Source: Streptomyces sp. SLBN-118
GTDB lineage: Bacteria; Actinomycetota; Actinomycetes; Streptomycetales; Streptomycetaceae
Length of the DNA stretch: 64,000 nucleotides
Assembly (NCBI RefSeq): GCF_006715635.1
Contig: NZ_VFNP01000001.1
Span: 1,550,001 to 1,614,000 of the forward strand
Reading direction: 5' to 3'
The position numbers and the translations under genes are program-made. The notes under the pieces were generated by a model. It did no database searches and was not told the DNA's origin. It saw only the letters and a program-made list of their open reading frames with translations. Below, one piece after another: positions 44,793 to 55,408 of the stretch; within the stretch, counting starts at the first letter, position 1; each line of letters begins with the position of its first letter.

Positions 44793-45877
44793 CGGGCGCT
44801 CCCGAGGGCGGTCAGGGGGTCGACGGCGGTGATCCGGCGGATGGACAGGGCCGCGCCGAGGACGCCGAGCACGATCATCACGGCGGCGGGCAGCAGCACG
44901 GTCGGCGCCGCCAGTACGAAGGGCACGTCACCGCCGCCGATCAGTGCGCCGATCGCGGCGGTCAGAGCGGTACCGAGGAGTGTTCCGGCCGCCAGCATCG
45001 TCACCGCCTGCCCCAGCGCGTCCCCCAGCAGGTACGGCGTCGACGCGCCGAGCGCCTTCAGAACGGCGATGTCGGCGCTGCGCTGGATCGTCCAGACCGT
45101 GAAGAAGGCCCCGATGACCAGGGCGCTGATCACGAAGAGGAAGCCGCGCATCAGCTGCAGCGAGCCGTTCTCGGCCTGGTAGGAGCCGATCGCGGTCAGG
45201 GCTTCACCGACGCCGAGTGTCTTCGTACCGGCCGCCTTGTCACCGGCCGCGAGGTCCACGCCGCCCGCGCCGTCCGACGTCGTGAGCGCGATGACGGTGG
45301 CCTGTTTGCCGACCGCCGTGCCGGAGTTCCCGATCCGCTGCCAGTCGTCGAGCGCCGTCCACACCACCGGCGTATGGCCGAAGGAGGCATCGCCCTCGAC
45401 CGCCGCGACGCGCTCGTCCAGGCTGCCGATCCTGATCCGGTCGCCCGCGCCGACGCCCAGCTCCTTCGCCGCCTTCCCGGAGAGGACGACACGGCCCGGG
45501 GCGAGGCCTCGCGGCGCGAGCCCGGAGCCGGGCTCCACACCGAAGGACGACACGGCGGCGCTACGGTCCCCGGCGGCGGCGTTCAGCGTACGGATGCCGA
45601 TGGGGTGGGCTCCGGTGACGCCGGGCTGCCGCGCCCAGCTCACCCACTGGTCCTCGTTCACTGACGAGTTGGTGAAGGACACCGGCCGGCCGCCGGGCGG
45701 GGCGGCGAAGGCGATGTGGTCGGCGGGCAGGCCGGTGACGGCCGAGGTGTTCTCCCGGGCCAGCCCGGCGGTCAACCCCGACAGCAGCCCCACCAGCAGC
45801 GTGATCAGCACGACCACCGTGCCCATCAGGGCGAACCGGCCCTTGGCGAACCGCAGATCTCTCCATGCGACGAACAT
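44789..45877 (-). CDS. FtsX-family ABC transporter permease
   Basis: 362 residues. One N-terminal membrane helix (about 17-40), a large extracytoplasmic domain, then three C-terminal helices (about 240-355), the MacB/FtsX layout. LKALGASTPYLLGDALGQA is the cytoplasmic coupling loop. Forms an exporter or mechanotransducer with the ATPase. A NarL-type sensor/regulator pair is divergent 110 bases away and may control it. Confidence 0.9.
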   Translation of the reverse strand: MFVAWRDLRFAKGRFALMGTVVVLITLLVGLLSGLTAGLARENTSAVTGLPADHIAFAAPPGGRPVSFTNSSVNEDQWVSWARQPGVTGAHPIGIRTLNAAAGDRSAAVSSFGVEPGSGLAPRGLAPGRVVLSGKAAKELGVGAGDRIRIGSLDERVAAVEGDASFGHTPVVWTALDDWQRIGNSGTAVGKQATVIALTTSDGAGGVDLAAGDKAAGTKTLGVGEALTAIGSYQAENGSLQLMRGFLFVISALVIGAFFTVWTIQRSADIAVLKALGASTPYLLGDALGQAVTMLAAGTLLGTALTAAIGALIGGGDVPFVLAAPTVLLPAAVMIVLGVLGAALSIRRITAVDPLTALGSAR

Positions 45878-45987
45878 GGGCTCAGCCTCCGGTACGAGGG
45901 CCTCGCGAACATCGCGCCTCGGTGCGTACTCACATCAATCCTTTGGTTGACCTCGCGCCCGCGCCCCCCGCTTACGCTGGGACGACC

Positions 45988-47178
45988 ATGGATTCCCGAA
46001 CCCTCACCCCCGTCCTGCGCGTGCTGCCGCTGTGCCTGCACGCGCTGCTGGCCGGGCTGCTCGCCCTCGCCGCGATACGGGCCGTGGCGGACGGCACCCC
46101 GCACGCCCACGCCGTCGTGGCGGCCGCCGCCGTGACGGCCGCTGTGTACGCCGCCGGTGTCCTGAGTCCGGCCGTGCACCGCTCGCCGCGCGCCGCCGCG
46201 CTCTGGCTCGCCGCACTCGGCGCGGCCTGGCTGGCGCTGCTCGCCCTCTCCCCCGACGGCCTGTGGGCCGCCTTCCCGCTGTACTTCCTGCTGCTGCACC
46301 TGCTTCCGGTGCGCTGGGGGCTGCCCGCCGTCGCGGTCACCGCGGGCGCCGCCATCGGAAGCTTCCTGCTGCACGGCAGGACCATCACCCCGGGCACCTT
46401 CATCGGGCCGCTGCTCGGCGCGGCCGTCGCCGTCGCGACCGTGCTCGGCTATCGCGCGCTGTACCGGGAGAGCGAGACACGCCGCGAGCTCATCGAGGAA
46501 CTCATCTCCACCCGGGCGGAGCTCGCCGAGGCAGAGCACCAGGCCGGGGTGCTGGCCGAACGTGAGCGGCTGGCCCGGGAGATCCACGACACTCTCGCCC
46601 AGGGGCTGTCCAGCATCCAGCTGCTGCTGCGCGCCGCCGAGCGGACCCTGCCCGAGGACGCTCCGGCCGCCGTGCATGTACGCCGGGCCCGGCAGGCCGC
46701 GCAGGACAACCTCGCCGAGGCGCGGCGTTTTGTACGCGCCCTGACGCCGCCGGATCTGGAGCGCGGCTCGCTTGCGGGCGCGCTGGAGCGCCTGTGCACG
46801 CTCGCATCCGGGCCCGGGCCCGCCGTCCAGTTCGGCATCAGCGGTACGCCCGTCGAGCTGCCCACTCCGTACGAGGTCGCCCTGCTGCGTACCGCGCAGT
46901 CGGCGCTCGCCAACACTGTGCGCCATGCCGCCGCGGGCCGGGCCGAGATCACGCTCAGCTTCATGGACACCTCGGTCTCGCTCGACGTCGTCGATGACGG
47001 CCGGGGCTTCGACCCCACGACCGCGGCGCCGGTGCCGGGCGGGGACGGCGGGTTCGGACTGCCCGCGATGCGGTCGCGAGCGCGGTCGCTCGGCGGGACG
47101 CTCAGCGTGGAGTCGGCCCCGGGCCAGGGCACGGCGCTCGCGCTGACGCTGCCCCTTCCGGCGCAGGTTTCCGCATGA
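45988..47178 (+). CDS. NarL-type sensor histidine kinase
   Basis: 396 residues from ATG 45988. Five or six N-terminal membrane segments (about 10-160), a coiled-coil linker, HisKA_3 dimerisation box with the phosphorylated histidine in REIHDTLAQG, and an HATPase domain with DVVDDGRGFD and GGFGLPAMRSRA. An upstream in-frame extension to 45865 lies in the divergent promoter and is unlikely. It overlaps its response regulator gene by four bases. Confidence 0.92.
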   Translation: MDSRTLTPVLRVLPLCLHALLAGLLALAAIRAVADGTPHAHAVVAAAAVTAAVYAAGVLSPAVHRSPRAAALWLAALGAAWLALLALSPDGLWAAFPLYFLLLHLLPVRWGLPAVAVTAGAAIGSFLLHGRTITPGTFIGPLLGAAVAVATVLGYRALYRESETRRELIEELISTRAELAEAEHQAGVLAERERLAREIHDTLAQGLSSIQLLLRAAERTLPEDAPAAVHVRRARQAAQDNLAEARRFVRALTPPDLERGSLAGALERLCTLASGPGPAVQFGISGTPVELPTPYEVALLRTAQSALANTVRHAAAGRAEITLSFMDTSVSLDVVDDGRGFDPTTAAPVPGGDGGFGLPAMRSRARSLGGTLSVESAPGQGTALALTLPLPAQVSA

Positions 47179-47807
47179 AAGCGCCGATCCGCCTGCTGCT
47201 CGCCGACGATCATCCCGTCGTACGGGCGGGGCTGCGGGCGGTCCTCGACACCGAGCCCGACTTCGCCGTGGTCGCGGAGGCGGCCACGGCGGAACTGGCG
47301 GTGGTCCGGGCCGCGGCGGGCGGCATCGACGTGGTGCTGATGGACCTCCAGTTCGGCCCCGGTATGCACGGCTCGGAGGCGACGGCGGCGATCAGCGCCC
47401 TCCCGGACGCGCCGCGCGTGCTGGTCCTCACGACGTACGACACGGACGCGGACATCCTGGCGGCGGTGGAGGCGGGCGCGGCGGGCTACCTCCTCAAGGA
47501 CGCACCGCCGGAGGAACTGTCCGCGGCGGTCCGCACGGCGGCATCGGGCAGGTCGGCGCTCGCCCCGGCCGTGGCGCACCGGCTGATGGACCGGATGCGG
47601 ACGCCGTCGGAGGCACTGACGAAGCGGGAGCTGGAGGTGCTGCAACTGGTGGGGGACGGCCTGTCGAATCTGCAGATCAGCAAGGAACTGTTCCTGAGCC
47701 AGGCGACGGTGAAGTCCCATCTGGTCCATATTTACGCGAAGTTGGGGGTGGACTCGCGGACGTCGGCGGTGGCAACGGCCCGGTCCCGCCGCCTGATCCG
47801 CGGCTGA
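47175..47807 (+). CDS. NarL/FixJ-type response regulator
   Basis: 210 residues. Receiver domain with the DD pair at LLADDHPVV, phosphorylated aspartate in VLMDLQFG, and the lysine in YLLKDAPPEEL. C-terminal LuxR HTH LTKRELEVLQLVGDGLSNLQISKELFLSQATVKSH. Partner of the kinase encoded just before it (ATGA overlap); probably controls the divergent ABC-FtsX operon. Confidence 0.94.
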   Translation: MKAPIRLLLADDHPVVRAGLRAVLDTEPDFAVVAEAATAELAVVRAAAGGIDVVLMDLQFGPGMHGSEATAAISALPDAPRVLVLTTYDTDADILAAVEAGAAGYLLKDAPPEELSAAVRTAASGRSALAPAVAHRLMDRMRTPSEALTKRELEVLQLVGDGLSNLQISKELFLSQATVKSHLVHIYAKLGVDSRTSAVATARSRRLIRG

Positions 47808-47849
47808 GCCCGTCCCGTATTCACCCCGTCCGGCGTTTGACTCAGACTC

Positions 47850-48185
47850 CTAGCGCGGCACCTCGCCGAACAGGTCCACCGCGTTCCGTACCTTCAGCAG
47901 CCCCGGCGCCAACGCACTCACCGACCCGATCGCCCCGGCGATCAGCAGCAACGAGCGCCGCATCCGCGGGACTTCGGGATCGCCCGCCGCCACCATCGCC
48001 GCCAGCACGGCCAGTTCGTCCTCGGCGATCCCCCGGTCGGGGAACTCGCCCGGATGACCGGCCAGTTCGCGGCGGAGCCGGGAGATGGCAGCGCGCAGCT
48101 CCGTCGCCCTAGGGTCCTCGCCGCTCTCCGTCACCCGCGTCTGCCCCACGCTCCGCAACAAAAGTTCTTCCCCTCGCACACCCAT
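47850..48185 (-). CDS. Small conserved Streptomyces protein (DUF5955-like)
   Basis: 111 residues: a charged N-terminal half, GIAEDELAVLAAMVAAGD, then a hydrophobic stretch (LLLIAGAIGSVSALAPGLL, about 82-100) that may be a membrane helix or amphipathic segment. It resembles small conserved proteins encoded in many Streptomyces genomes; function unknown. A CGTCCGGCGTTTGA repeat word lies just downstream. Confidence 0.7.
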   Translation of the reverse strand: MGVRGEELLLRSVGQTRVTESGEDPRATELRAAISRLRRELAGHPGEFPDRGIAEDELAVLAAMVAAGDPEVPRMRRSLLLIAGAIGSVSALAPGLLKVRNAVDLFGEVPR

Positions 48186-48283
48186 GTGCCGCCTCGGCGA
48201 CCCGTGGGTCGATGGTCAGCCGCCCGGGGTCGCGGGCAAGTTAACGTCATCCGGCGCGGTGCGCGCCACTCCGCCGACCGAAA

Positions 48284-50161
48284 TCAGTACGTAGGCTGTA
48301 CGGAGTCGATCGCGCCGCGCCAGACCGTCACATCGAGGGTGATGTAGTGGCTGGGGTCCGACTCGGGCGACCTCCCCTGGTAGGTCACCACGCCTACGTT
48401 CCCCGTTTCGCTCAGCACACAGAACTTCGCGCCCTTCGACAGGTTTTCGATCTTGAGCACAGTGGCGAACCGCGTCTCCGACCGGCAGGTCTCCAGATCG
48501 GCGTTCTGGCCGGGGCGCAGCAGGATCAGCTTTGCGTTCCGGGCCTCGATCGTGCCGAGGTACCACTCGTGCTCGACGTCGACGGTGCCGGAGTCGCTCG
48601 ATACCGGCTTGAGCGGGTCGTCGCCGAGGGTGATGCCGTAATCGTCCGTGACGTTGAGGCCGTTGTACGTCTTGGGCGCCGGGTCCGGCGCAGCCGCGGG
48701 CGTCGACGACTTGCTCTGCCCAGGGGTCGGGGTGGCGCCTCCCTTACCGCCCGCGTTCGGCGAACTGCCGGCCTTGCCACTGCCCTGCGACTGATTGCCC
48801 TTGTCGTTGCCCTTGTCGCCGAGGGCGAGGTACAGGAGGCCTCCGGCCACCGCGCCGACCACCAGAGTGGCGACGACGGCAATGGCCAGATTTCGCCCCG
48901 TCTTCTTCTTGGGCGGCGCGGTGGGTGCGGCGAGGGTGTTGTACGGCTGCACCGGCTGGTGGTGGTACTGCGGCGGGGCAGCCTGCTGGTGAGGGTAGCC
49001 GTACGTCGGCGGCTGCGTCTGAGGGGGGCCGAAGCCGGGCGGCGGGGTCGGTCGCGTGGCCGCGGCGGTGGGGGCATACGCGGCCGGGGTCTGGCCGGGC
49101 GCCGGGACCTGGCCGGGCGCCGGGACCTGGCCGGGTCCGGGAGGAGCCTGCATCGGCGCAGCGGCGGCGGGCGCGGTCGGGGGGTGAGCCGGGGCGGTGG
49201 GAGCGTACGCGGCCGGGGCCTGTCCGCCCGGCGGGGTCGCGGGCGGCGCGGGGGCCGCCTTGCGCGTGGTGATCTCCGCGGCGACGGCGCCGGGCAGCCA
49301 CTCCTCGGGACGGCGCAGCACCGTTTCGGCATTGGCGGACTGGCAGATGGTGAGGAGTTCGGCGACCGACGGCCGCCCCTCGGGGTCCTTGACCAGGCAG
49401 CGGGTCACCAACTCCCGCAGTTGCTCGGGGAGTTCGGTGAGGTCGGGCTCCTCGTGGACGATCCGGTAGAGCACACCGTGCGACGTGCCCTCGCCGAAGG
49501 CCGCCTTGCCGGTCGCCGCGTACGCCGCGACCTGGCCAAGGGCGAAAATGTCGGTGGCCGGGGTGACTTGGCTGCCGGCCGCCTGCTCGGGGGCCATGAA
49601 GGACGGGGTGCCGATGGTGACACCGCTGCTGGTGAGCGACGTCGCATCGGCGGCCCGTGCGATGCCGAAGTCGATGACGCGCGGCCCGTCCGCGGCGAGC
49701 AGCACATTGGCGGGCTTGAGGTCACGGTGGACGATGCCCGCACCGTGGATGATCTGCAGCGCCTCGGCGATTCCGGCGACGAGCAGCAGCACGGTCTCGA
49801 CCGGGAGCTTGCCGTGTTCGGCGACGGCGTCGGCGAGGGAGGGCCCGGGGACGTACGCCGTGGCCAGCCAGGGCTGTTCGGCCTCGGCGTCCGCGTCGAT
49901 GACAGGGGCGGTGTACAGGCCCTGCACTCGCTGCGCGGCCTGCACCTCCTGGGCGAAGCGGCGGCGGAATTCGGCGTCCTGGCCGAAGTCGGGCCGGATC
50001 ACCTTGATGGCGATGGGCCTCCCGCCGGGTGTGTACGACAGATAGACCTTGCCCATGCCGCCGGCGCCGAGCCGCGCGGCGATCTTGTATCCGGCGACGT
50101 GCCGCGGATCGTCTTCGCCCAGCGGCTGAAAGACCGTTCCCTGGTGTGCGCGCCCACTCAT
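48284..50161 (-). CDS. Membrane Ser/Thr protein kinase (PknB type) with extracellular domain
   Basis: 625 residues. Kinase domain about 25-280: glycine loop LGAGGMGKVY, catalytic lysine in IAIKVI, HRDLKPANV, DFG in VIDFGIARA, and activation segment GTPSFMAPEQ. A Pro/Ala/Gln linker (about 300-425) contains VPAPGQ repeats coded by 18-base tandem repeats near 49100. One membrane helix follows KKKTGRN (about 428-450), then a roughly 140-residue outer domain with two cysteines (about 558 and 583) of unknown ligand. No PASTA repeats. Confidence 0.94.
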   Translation of the reverse strand: MSGRAHQGTVFQPLGEDDPRHVAGYKIAARLGAGGMGKVYLSYTPGGRPIAIKVIRPDFGQDAEFRRRFAQEVQAAQRVQGLYTAPVIDADAEAEQPWLATAYVPGPSLADAVAEHGKLPVETVLLLVAGIAEALQIIHGAGIVHRDLKPANVLLAADGPRVIDFGIARAADATSLTSSGVTIGTPSFMAPEQAAGSQVTPATDIFALGQVAAYAATGKAAFGEGTSHGVLYRIVHEEPDLTELPEQLRELVTRCLVKDPEGRPSVAELLTICQSANAETVLRRPEEWLPGAVAAEITTRKAAPAPPATPPGGQAPAAYAPTAPAHPPTAPAAAAPMQAPPGPGQVPAPGQVPAPGQTPAAYAPTAAATRPTPPPGFGPPQTQPPTYGYPHQQAAPPQYHHQPVQPYNTLAAPTAPPKKKTGRNLAIAVVATLVVGAVAGGLLYLALGDKGNDKGNQSQGSGKAGSSPNAGGKGGATPTPGQSKSSTPAAAPDPAPKTYNGLNVTDDYGITLGDDPLKPVSSDSGTVDVEHEWYLGTIEARNAKLILLRPGQNADLETCRSETRFATVLKIENLSKGAKFCVLSETGNVGVVTYQGRSPESDPSHYITLDVTVWRGAIDSVQPTY

Positions 50162-50328
50162 CGACTCTCGTCCCCCATGGCGAAGTTCAGCATTGGAGAT
50201 GCACCTTATCCAAGGTCACCTCGGGCTCTCCAGGTCAGACGACAGCCTTCGAGCGGGCGGTTCCGGATGGGCGCCCGCGGCAGACGGACGGCGCAGCGCT
50301 TCGCCCGGAAATGAGGTAGGGAGTCCTT

Positions 50329-50943
50329 ATGGCACACGTCGCAGAACCAAGGATGGAACCGGTCGTGGCCGGACTGCTGCTCGCCGCGGGCGGCGGACGG
50401 CGGCTCGGCGGACGCCCGAAGGCGCTGCTGACGCACCGGGGCAGGCCGCTGGTGGAGCACGCGGTGCGCGTGCTGCGCGAGGGCGGCTGCGGTCCCGTGC
50501 ATGTGGTGCTGGGTGCGGCCGCCGACCGCGTACGCAAGGAGGCCGATCTGCCCGGCTGCGTACTCGTCGACAACCCCGACTGGGAGGAGGGCATGGGCTC
50601 TTCGCTGCGTGCGGGCCTTCAGTCGCTGTCCGCCACGGCGGCGGACGCCGCTCTTGTCTCGCTGGTGGACCAGCCGGGCATCGGCGCCGAAGCGGTGGCC
50701 CGCGTACGGGCCGCCTGCCGCTCCCGTCAGTCGCTGGCGGCGGCCGCGTACGGGGGTGAGCGCGGCCATCCGGTGCTCTTCGGCGCGGGGCACTGGCAGG
50801 AGATCACGGCCGGCGCGGTCGGCGACCGCGGTGCCCGCGCCTATCTCAAAGACCACGAGTCCTCGCTCGCGCTGATCGAGTGCGGCGATGTGGCCGAGGC
50901 GTACGACATCGACACGGCTGAGGATCTGGCGCACCTTGAGTGA
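50329..50943 (+). CDS. MobA/MocA-like nucleotidyltransferase (molybdenum cofactor type)
   Basis: 204 residues. NTP-binding signature LLLAAGGGRRLGGRPKALL near residue 17, then VDNPDWEEGMGSSLRAGL and the metal aspartate in LVDQPGI. This is the NTP_transf_3 family that transfers CMP or GMP to molybdopterin, often found near xanthine dehydrogenase and purine catabolism genes, which suits the nearby allantoin genes. The ribosome site AGGTAGGGA precedes ATG 50329. Confidence 0.88.
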   Translation: MAHVAEPRMEPVVAGLLLAAGGGRRLGGRPKALLTHRGRPLVEHAVRVLREGGCGPVHVVLGAAADRVRKEADLPGCVLVDNPDWEEGMGSSLRAGLQSLSATAADAALVSLVDQPGIGAEAVARVRAACRSRQSLAAAAYGGERGHPVLFGAGHWQEITAGAVGDRGARAYLKDHESSLALIECGDVAEAYDIDTAEDLAHLE

Positions 50944-50991
50944 GCGGCGTGGCACTCAGCGACACGGTCTGTCGACCCAGAGAATCTCGAT

Positions 50992-51024
50992 ATCAACAAA
51001 CCATTGAACTTCCACCATGAGGAA
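50992..51024. promoter_or_regulatory. Paired AllR-type palindromes upstream of malate synthase
   Basis: ATCAACAAACCATTGAA (50992-51008) matches operator 1 of the allantoin promoter at 13 of 17 positions, and TTCCAC-CAT-GAGGAA (51010-51024) matches operator 2 at 11 of 15. They lie side by side in an AT-rich patch about 135-170 bases before the aceB start. Both motif types occurring together at a second promoter argues against chance. Confidence 0.6.
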
Positions 51025-51159
51025 ACTACTATCCACTGGTCAGAAGCGCCCGACACCCAGACGGCGCCCGCGACCGCACCTCGGCTCTTGCGGCACCGAG
51101 TGCCGTATCAGCACGCCCGGCGGCCGTCGGGCACCGCCCGCTGAAGGAAGTGACAGCTC

Positions 51160-52782
<1,623 letters not shown>

Positions 52783-52805
52783 CGTCTGCCGTTTCTGTTG
52801 GACTC

Positions 52806-52842
52806 CGCCCCCGGTACCGCACAGCGCACAGCACCGGGGGCG
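52806..52842 (+). terminator. Terminator after malate synthase
   Basis: Perfect 10-bp stem, 52806-52815 with 52833-52842, loop 17 bases, 24 bases past the aceB stop. It lies at the 5' edge of the toxin remnant, which therefore has no promoter of its own in view. Confidence 0.8.
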
Positions 52843-52845
52843 TCG

Positions 52846-53121
52846 TGGGCCCACGCGTACTGTGCGGCAGCGAACTGCGACGGCGGCCCGGTACGTCTCA
52901 TCTCGTGCCACTCCGGCTACGCCGCGCCGAACTCCGTGGAACTCCCTCTCGCCCAGAGGGTGGCCAACGACCTTGGGGTGCCGGTGTACGCACCGACCAA
53001 CAAGGTTGGAACATCGCCCGACCTGGGCCCCGGGCAGACGCCTCAGATTGGCAACAACGGCTACTGGCGAATATTTCTTGCCAATGGCCGAATAGCGGAA
53101 CGATCAACGGAGACACAATGA
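52846..53121 (+). pseudogene. C-terminal remnant of a polymorphic toxin or secreted effector
   Basis: About 90 residues without a believable start: YCAAANCDGGPVRLISCHSG, LAQRVANDLGVPVYAPTNKVG, then IGNNGYWRIFLANG at the end. This (L/I)SC.(S/T)G ... LA..LGVPV.APT pattern recurs at the C termini of Streptomyces polymorphic toxins. The frame opens directly behind the malate synthase terminator, so the delivery part is missing. The stop overlaps the next gene by ATGA, as toxin-immunity pairs do. It could be an orphan toxin cassette left after recombination. Confidence 0.6.
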
Positions 53122-54134
53122 TCAAGCGAGTGGGGTTCTTTCGCGAATTCGAGCCTCAGGACGCGGACCTCTCCGCTCCGTCGATTCATGATGCTGTTCG
53201 ACCGCATGGGATGGATGACGAGTCCGGAATCCTGGCGTACCTTTCATCGGGGACCGAGATCTTCAGCGCCATGGGGGCGGAACGGGATGTCGTTACGGGC
53301 GACGAGTGGATTCCGGGAGCCGGATCACTCGTCACCGACGGCACTTGGATGTGGCCGATCGAACTACACCATTACGTGAAGCGGTACCACGCAGAATTGC
53401 CGGAAGATTTCCTCGCGACAATGCGCTCCACGCGCTACACCGCTCCGGCAGTGTCACGCGACCGCGTCGAGGAGATCGTTCGGGATGTTTTCGGTGGACT
53501 TCCCTTCGCCACTGGGGCAGGCGGCAAGGAAGGCGCGGACGGTTTCTTCTCCTGGTACCTGTCCTATCTGACCTCACAGAGCAGCAGCCGGCTGCTGGAG
53601 AGTCTGGAGGCGGCAGGGCTGAAGGCTCGTCATCCCCTCACCGGTGACATCTCCCTGTTCCGTACGGGGAAAGACGGTGGAGACGCCCGGCTTGTGCGGG
53701 ACTCGGGGGACCTGGCCGACGTTCTCGCCGATCCCGGTCACGGCGAGGTCGCGCTCCACCTCTGGTTCGCTTCGGACACCTTCACGATTCTCCGGGTGCG
53801 ACGGCTGGATGACGAGACGACCGTTGTCGTCCACGAGCTCAGTGACCTGCAGGAGCCGGAGCGTGAGCAGGTGGTGGCGGCGCTGGTGCAAACGCTCGAC
53901 CAACTCCGTGACTCATGCCGTGGGTTCGTGCTCGACCGCGCTGGGCTCAGCCCGCACGTCGCCTGGGACTCGGTGATCTGCGAGGGCGCGTCACCGACCG
54001 CGCCTCTCCCCGACAGCGTCGCGGTCGACGCGACCCGCTTCGCGCAGCTTTCCGGGTTCGACACCATGACACGCACCACCTACGGACACCTGGCGGTCTT
54101 TAGCCGGAGGTCTACGGAGGGGGCACGACCGTAG
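53118..54134 (+). CDS. Probable immunity protein to the adjacent toxin remnant
   Basis: 338 residues from ATG 53118, overlapping the toxin remnant stop (ATGA). No enzyme motif, no signal peptide, no membrane segment; acidic, with VHELSDLQEPEREQVVAALVQTLDQL in the second half. I recognise no family with certainty. Base use is less GC-biased at third positions than in the neighbours (for example GGATGTTTTCGG, AATTCGAG), which suggests transfer. Its position makes an immunity role likely, but this is inferred from context. Confidence 0.65.
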   Translation: MIKRVGFFREFEPQDADLSAPSIHDAVRPHGMDDESGILAYLSSGTEIFSAMGAERDVVTGDEWIPGAGSLVTDGTWMWPIELHHYVKRYHAELPEDFLATMRSTRYTAPAVSRDRVEEIVRDVFGGLPFATGAGGKEGADGFFSWYLSYLTSQSSSRLLESLEAAGLKARHPLTGDISLFRTGKDGGDARLVRDSGDLADVLADPGHGEVALHLWFASDTFTILRVRRLDDETTVVVHELSDLQEPEREQVVAALVQTLDQLRDSCRGFVLDRAGLSPHVAWDSVICEGASPTAPLPDSVAVDATRFAQLSGFDTMTRTTYGHLAVFSRRSTEGARP

Positions 54135-54175
54135 CGTCGGTGCCCAGATGTCACCAACACGCTGGCCACAGCACC

Positions 54176-55126
54176 TCAACGGACCACGACCGTGCGCTGC
54201 GCCGAGAAGTCACCCCACTTGCCGTCCGGCAGCTGGGCCCGGAGCTTGATGCTGTAGCGGGTGCCCGGCTTGTCCGTGACGGTGATCGTGTACGCCGCCG
54301 TCCCGGCGGGCGGCTGGGCACCCCAGACGATGGTCGTGGCCAACTTCCCGTTCAGGAACAGCTGATGCTCCTTGACCGGACCACCGGTCTGCGGTGGCGT
54401 CCAGCTCAGGTCGATGTTCCCCTTGCGGGCAGTCGCCTTGAGATCGGTGGGTGCCGTGCTGCGCCCCTTTCCCGGCGCCGACACCGTGGTCAGGTCCACG
54501 GCGTTGCTGTCCGGTGAGGAGTTGTCGGCGGCGTCACGTGCCCGCACGGTAAAGGTGTAGACGGTGCCCGGCCGCAGCCCGGTGACGCGGGCCGTGGTCT
54601 CGGTGCCGCTCACGCTGTGGATGCGGGAGTCCTCCTGGTAGATGTCGTACGAGGCGACGCCGACGTCGTCCGCGGCACGCGCCCAGGACAGGCTGGCCTC
54701 GCGGCTTCCCACGACCCGGCCGCGCAGCTTGAGTGGCCGCGAGGGCGTCTTGTGGTCCTCCGGCGTGGGGGCCGGGGTGGTGACGGGCACGGCGGTACTC
54801 GGATCGGAAAGATTCCCTGCGGCATCGCGCGCCCGGACGGTGAAGCTGTATGAGGTCCGAGGGCTCAGCCGGTCGATGTCGACCATGTGTCTGGTGGCGG
54901 GCAGGGTCTTGACCCTAGCGCCCTGCTGGAACACCTCGTAGCCGGTGACGGCCTTGTTGTCGGTGGCCTGCTCCCACATGACGTGCACGGACGTGGCGCT
55001 GCCTGCTTGAGCCGTCACCCCAGCGGGAGGCGACGGGTTCTCGGTGTCTCTGTTCTCGCCGCCGCAGGCAGCCACCAGGAGGACAGCGGCGCAGGCCAAC
55101 GCGGTGAGTGTGGGGGGACGTTGCAC
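54176..55126 (-). CDS. Secreted lipoprotein with three fibronectin type III domains
   Basis: 316 residues from GTG 55126 (GGAGG seven bases upstream). Signal peptide with lipobox VAAC (about 18-21). Three FN3 repeats: about 30-115 (SATSVHVMWEQATDNKAVTGYEVF), 128-210 (REASLSWARAADDVGVASYDIY) and 222-315 (GNIDLSWTPPQTGGPVKEHQLF). No catalytic domain, so it is probably a cell-surface adhesion or binding protein. Confidence 0.88.
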   Translation of the reverse strand: MQRPPTLTALACAAVLLVAACGGENRDTENPSPPAGVTAQAGSATSVHVMWEQATDNKAVTGYEVFQQGARVKTLPATRHMVDIDRLSPRTSYSFTVRARDAAGNLSDPSTAVPVTTPAPTPEDHKTPSRPLKLRGRVVGSREASLSWARAADDVGVASYDIYQEDSRIHSVSGTETTARVTGLRPGTVYTFTVRARDAADNSSPDSNAVDLTTVSAPGKGRSTAPTDLKATARKGNIDLSWTPPQTGGPVKEHQLFLNGKLATTIVWGAQPPAGTAAYTITVTDKPGTRYSIKLRAQLPDGKWGDFSAQRTVVVR

Positions 55127-55408
55127 AGTCGGACCTCCGCGGTCGACGCAATGGTCCAGACCTATATGCCATAGGCGGCGCCTGCCCACAAGAGGGTGCG
55201 CCCGCGCGCAAGCCGCCCGGCAATGCCCAGATACCCGTCGTGAGTCTTAGGGCTTTCTTATGGCTTCTTGAAGAAGCCCTCCCCCGGGGCCTTTTGACGC
55301 ACGGATCGGCCTACGCTCTCGTCAACCCCCCACCGTGATCCCGGTGGGCGCGCTGCGTCTGCCGGGATCCCGCTTGCTCAGCCGTCTTCCTTCCGAGGTG
55401 TTGCACGT
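55127..55408. other. Divergent intergenic region between two secreted-protein genes
   Basis: No gene. GGGCTTTCTTATGGCTTCTTG (split around 55251-55270) contains a short direct repeat of GGCTTTCTTA/GGCTTCTTGA; no clear promoter boxes can be assigned. Confidence 0.3.
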
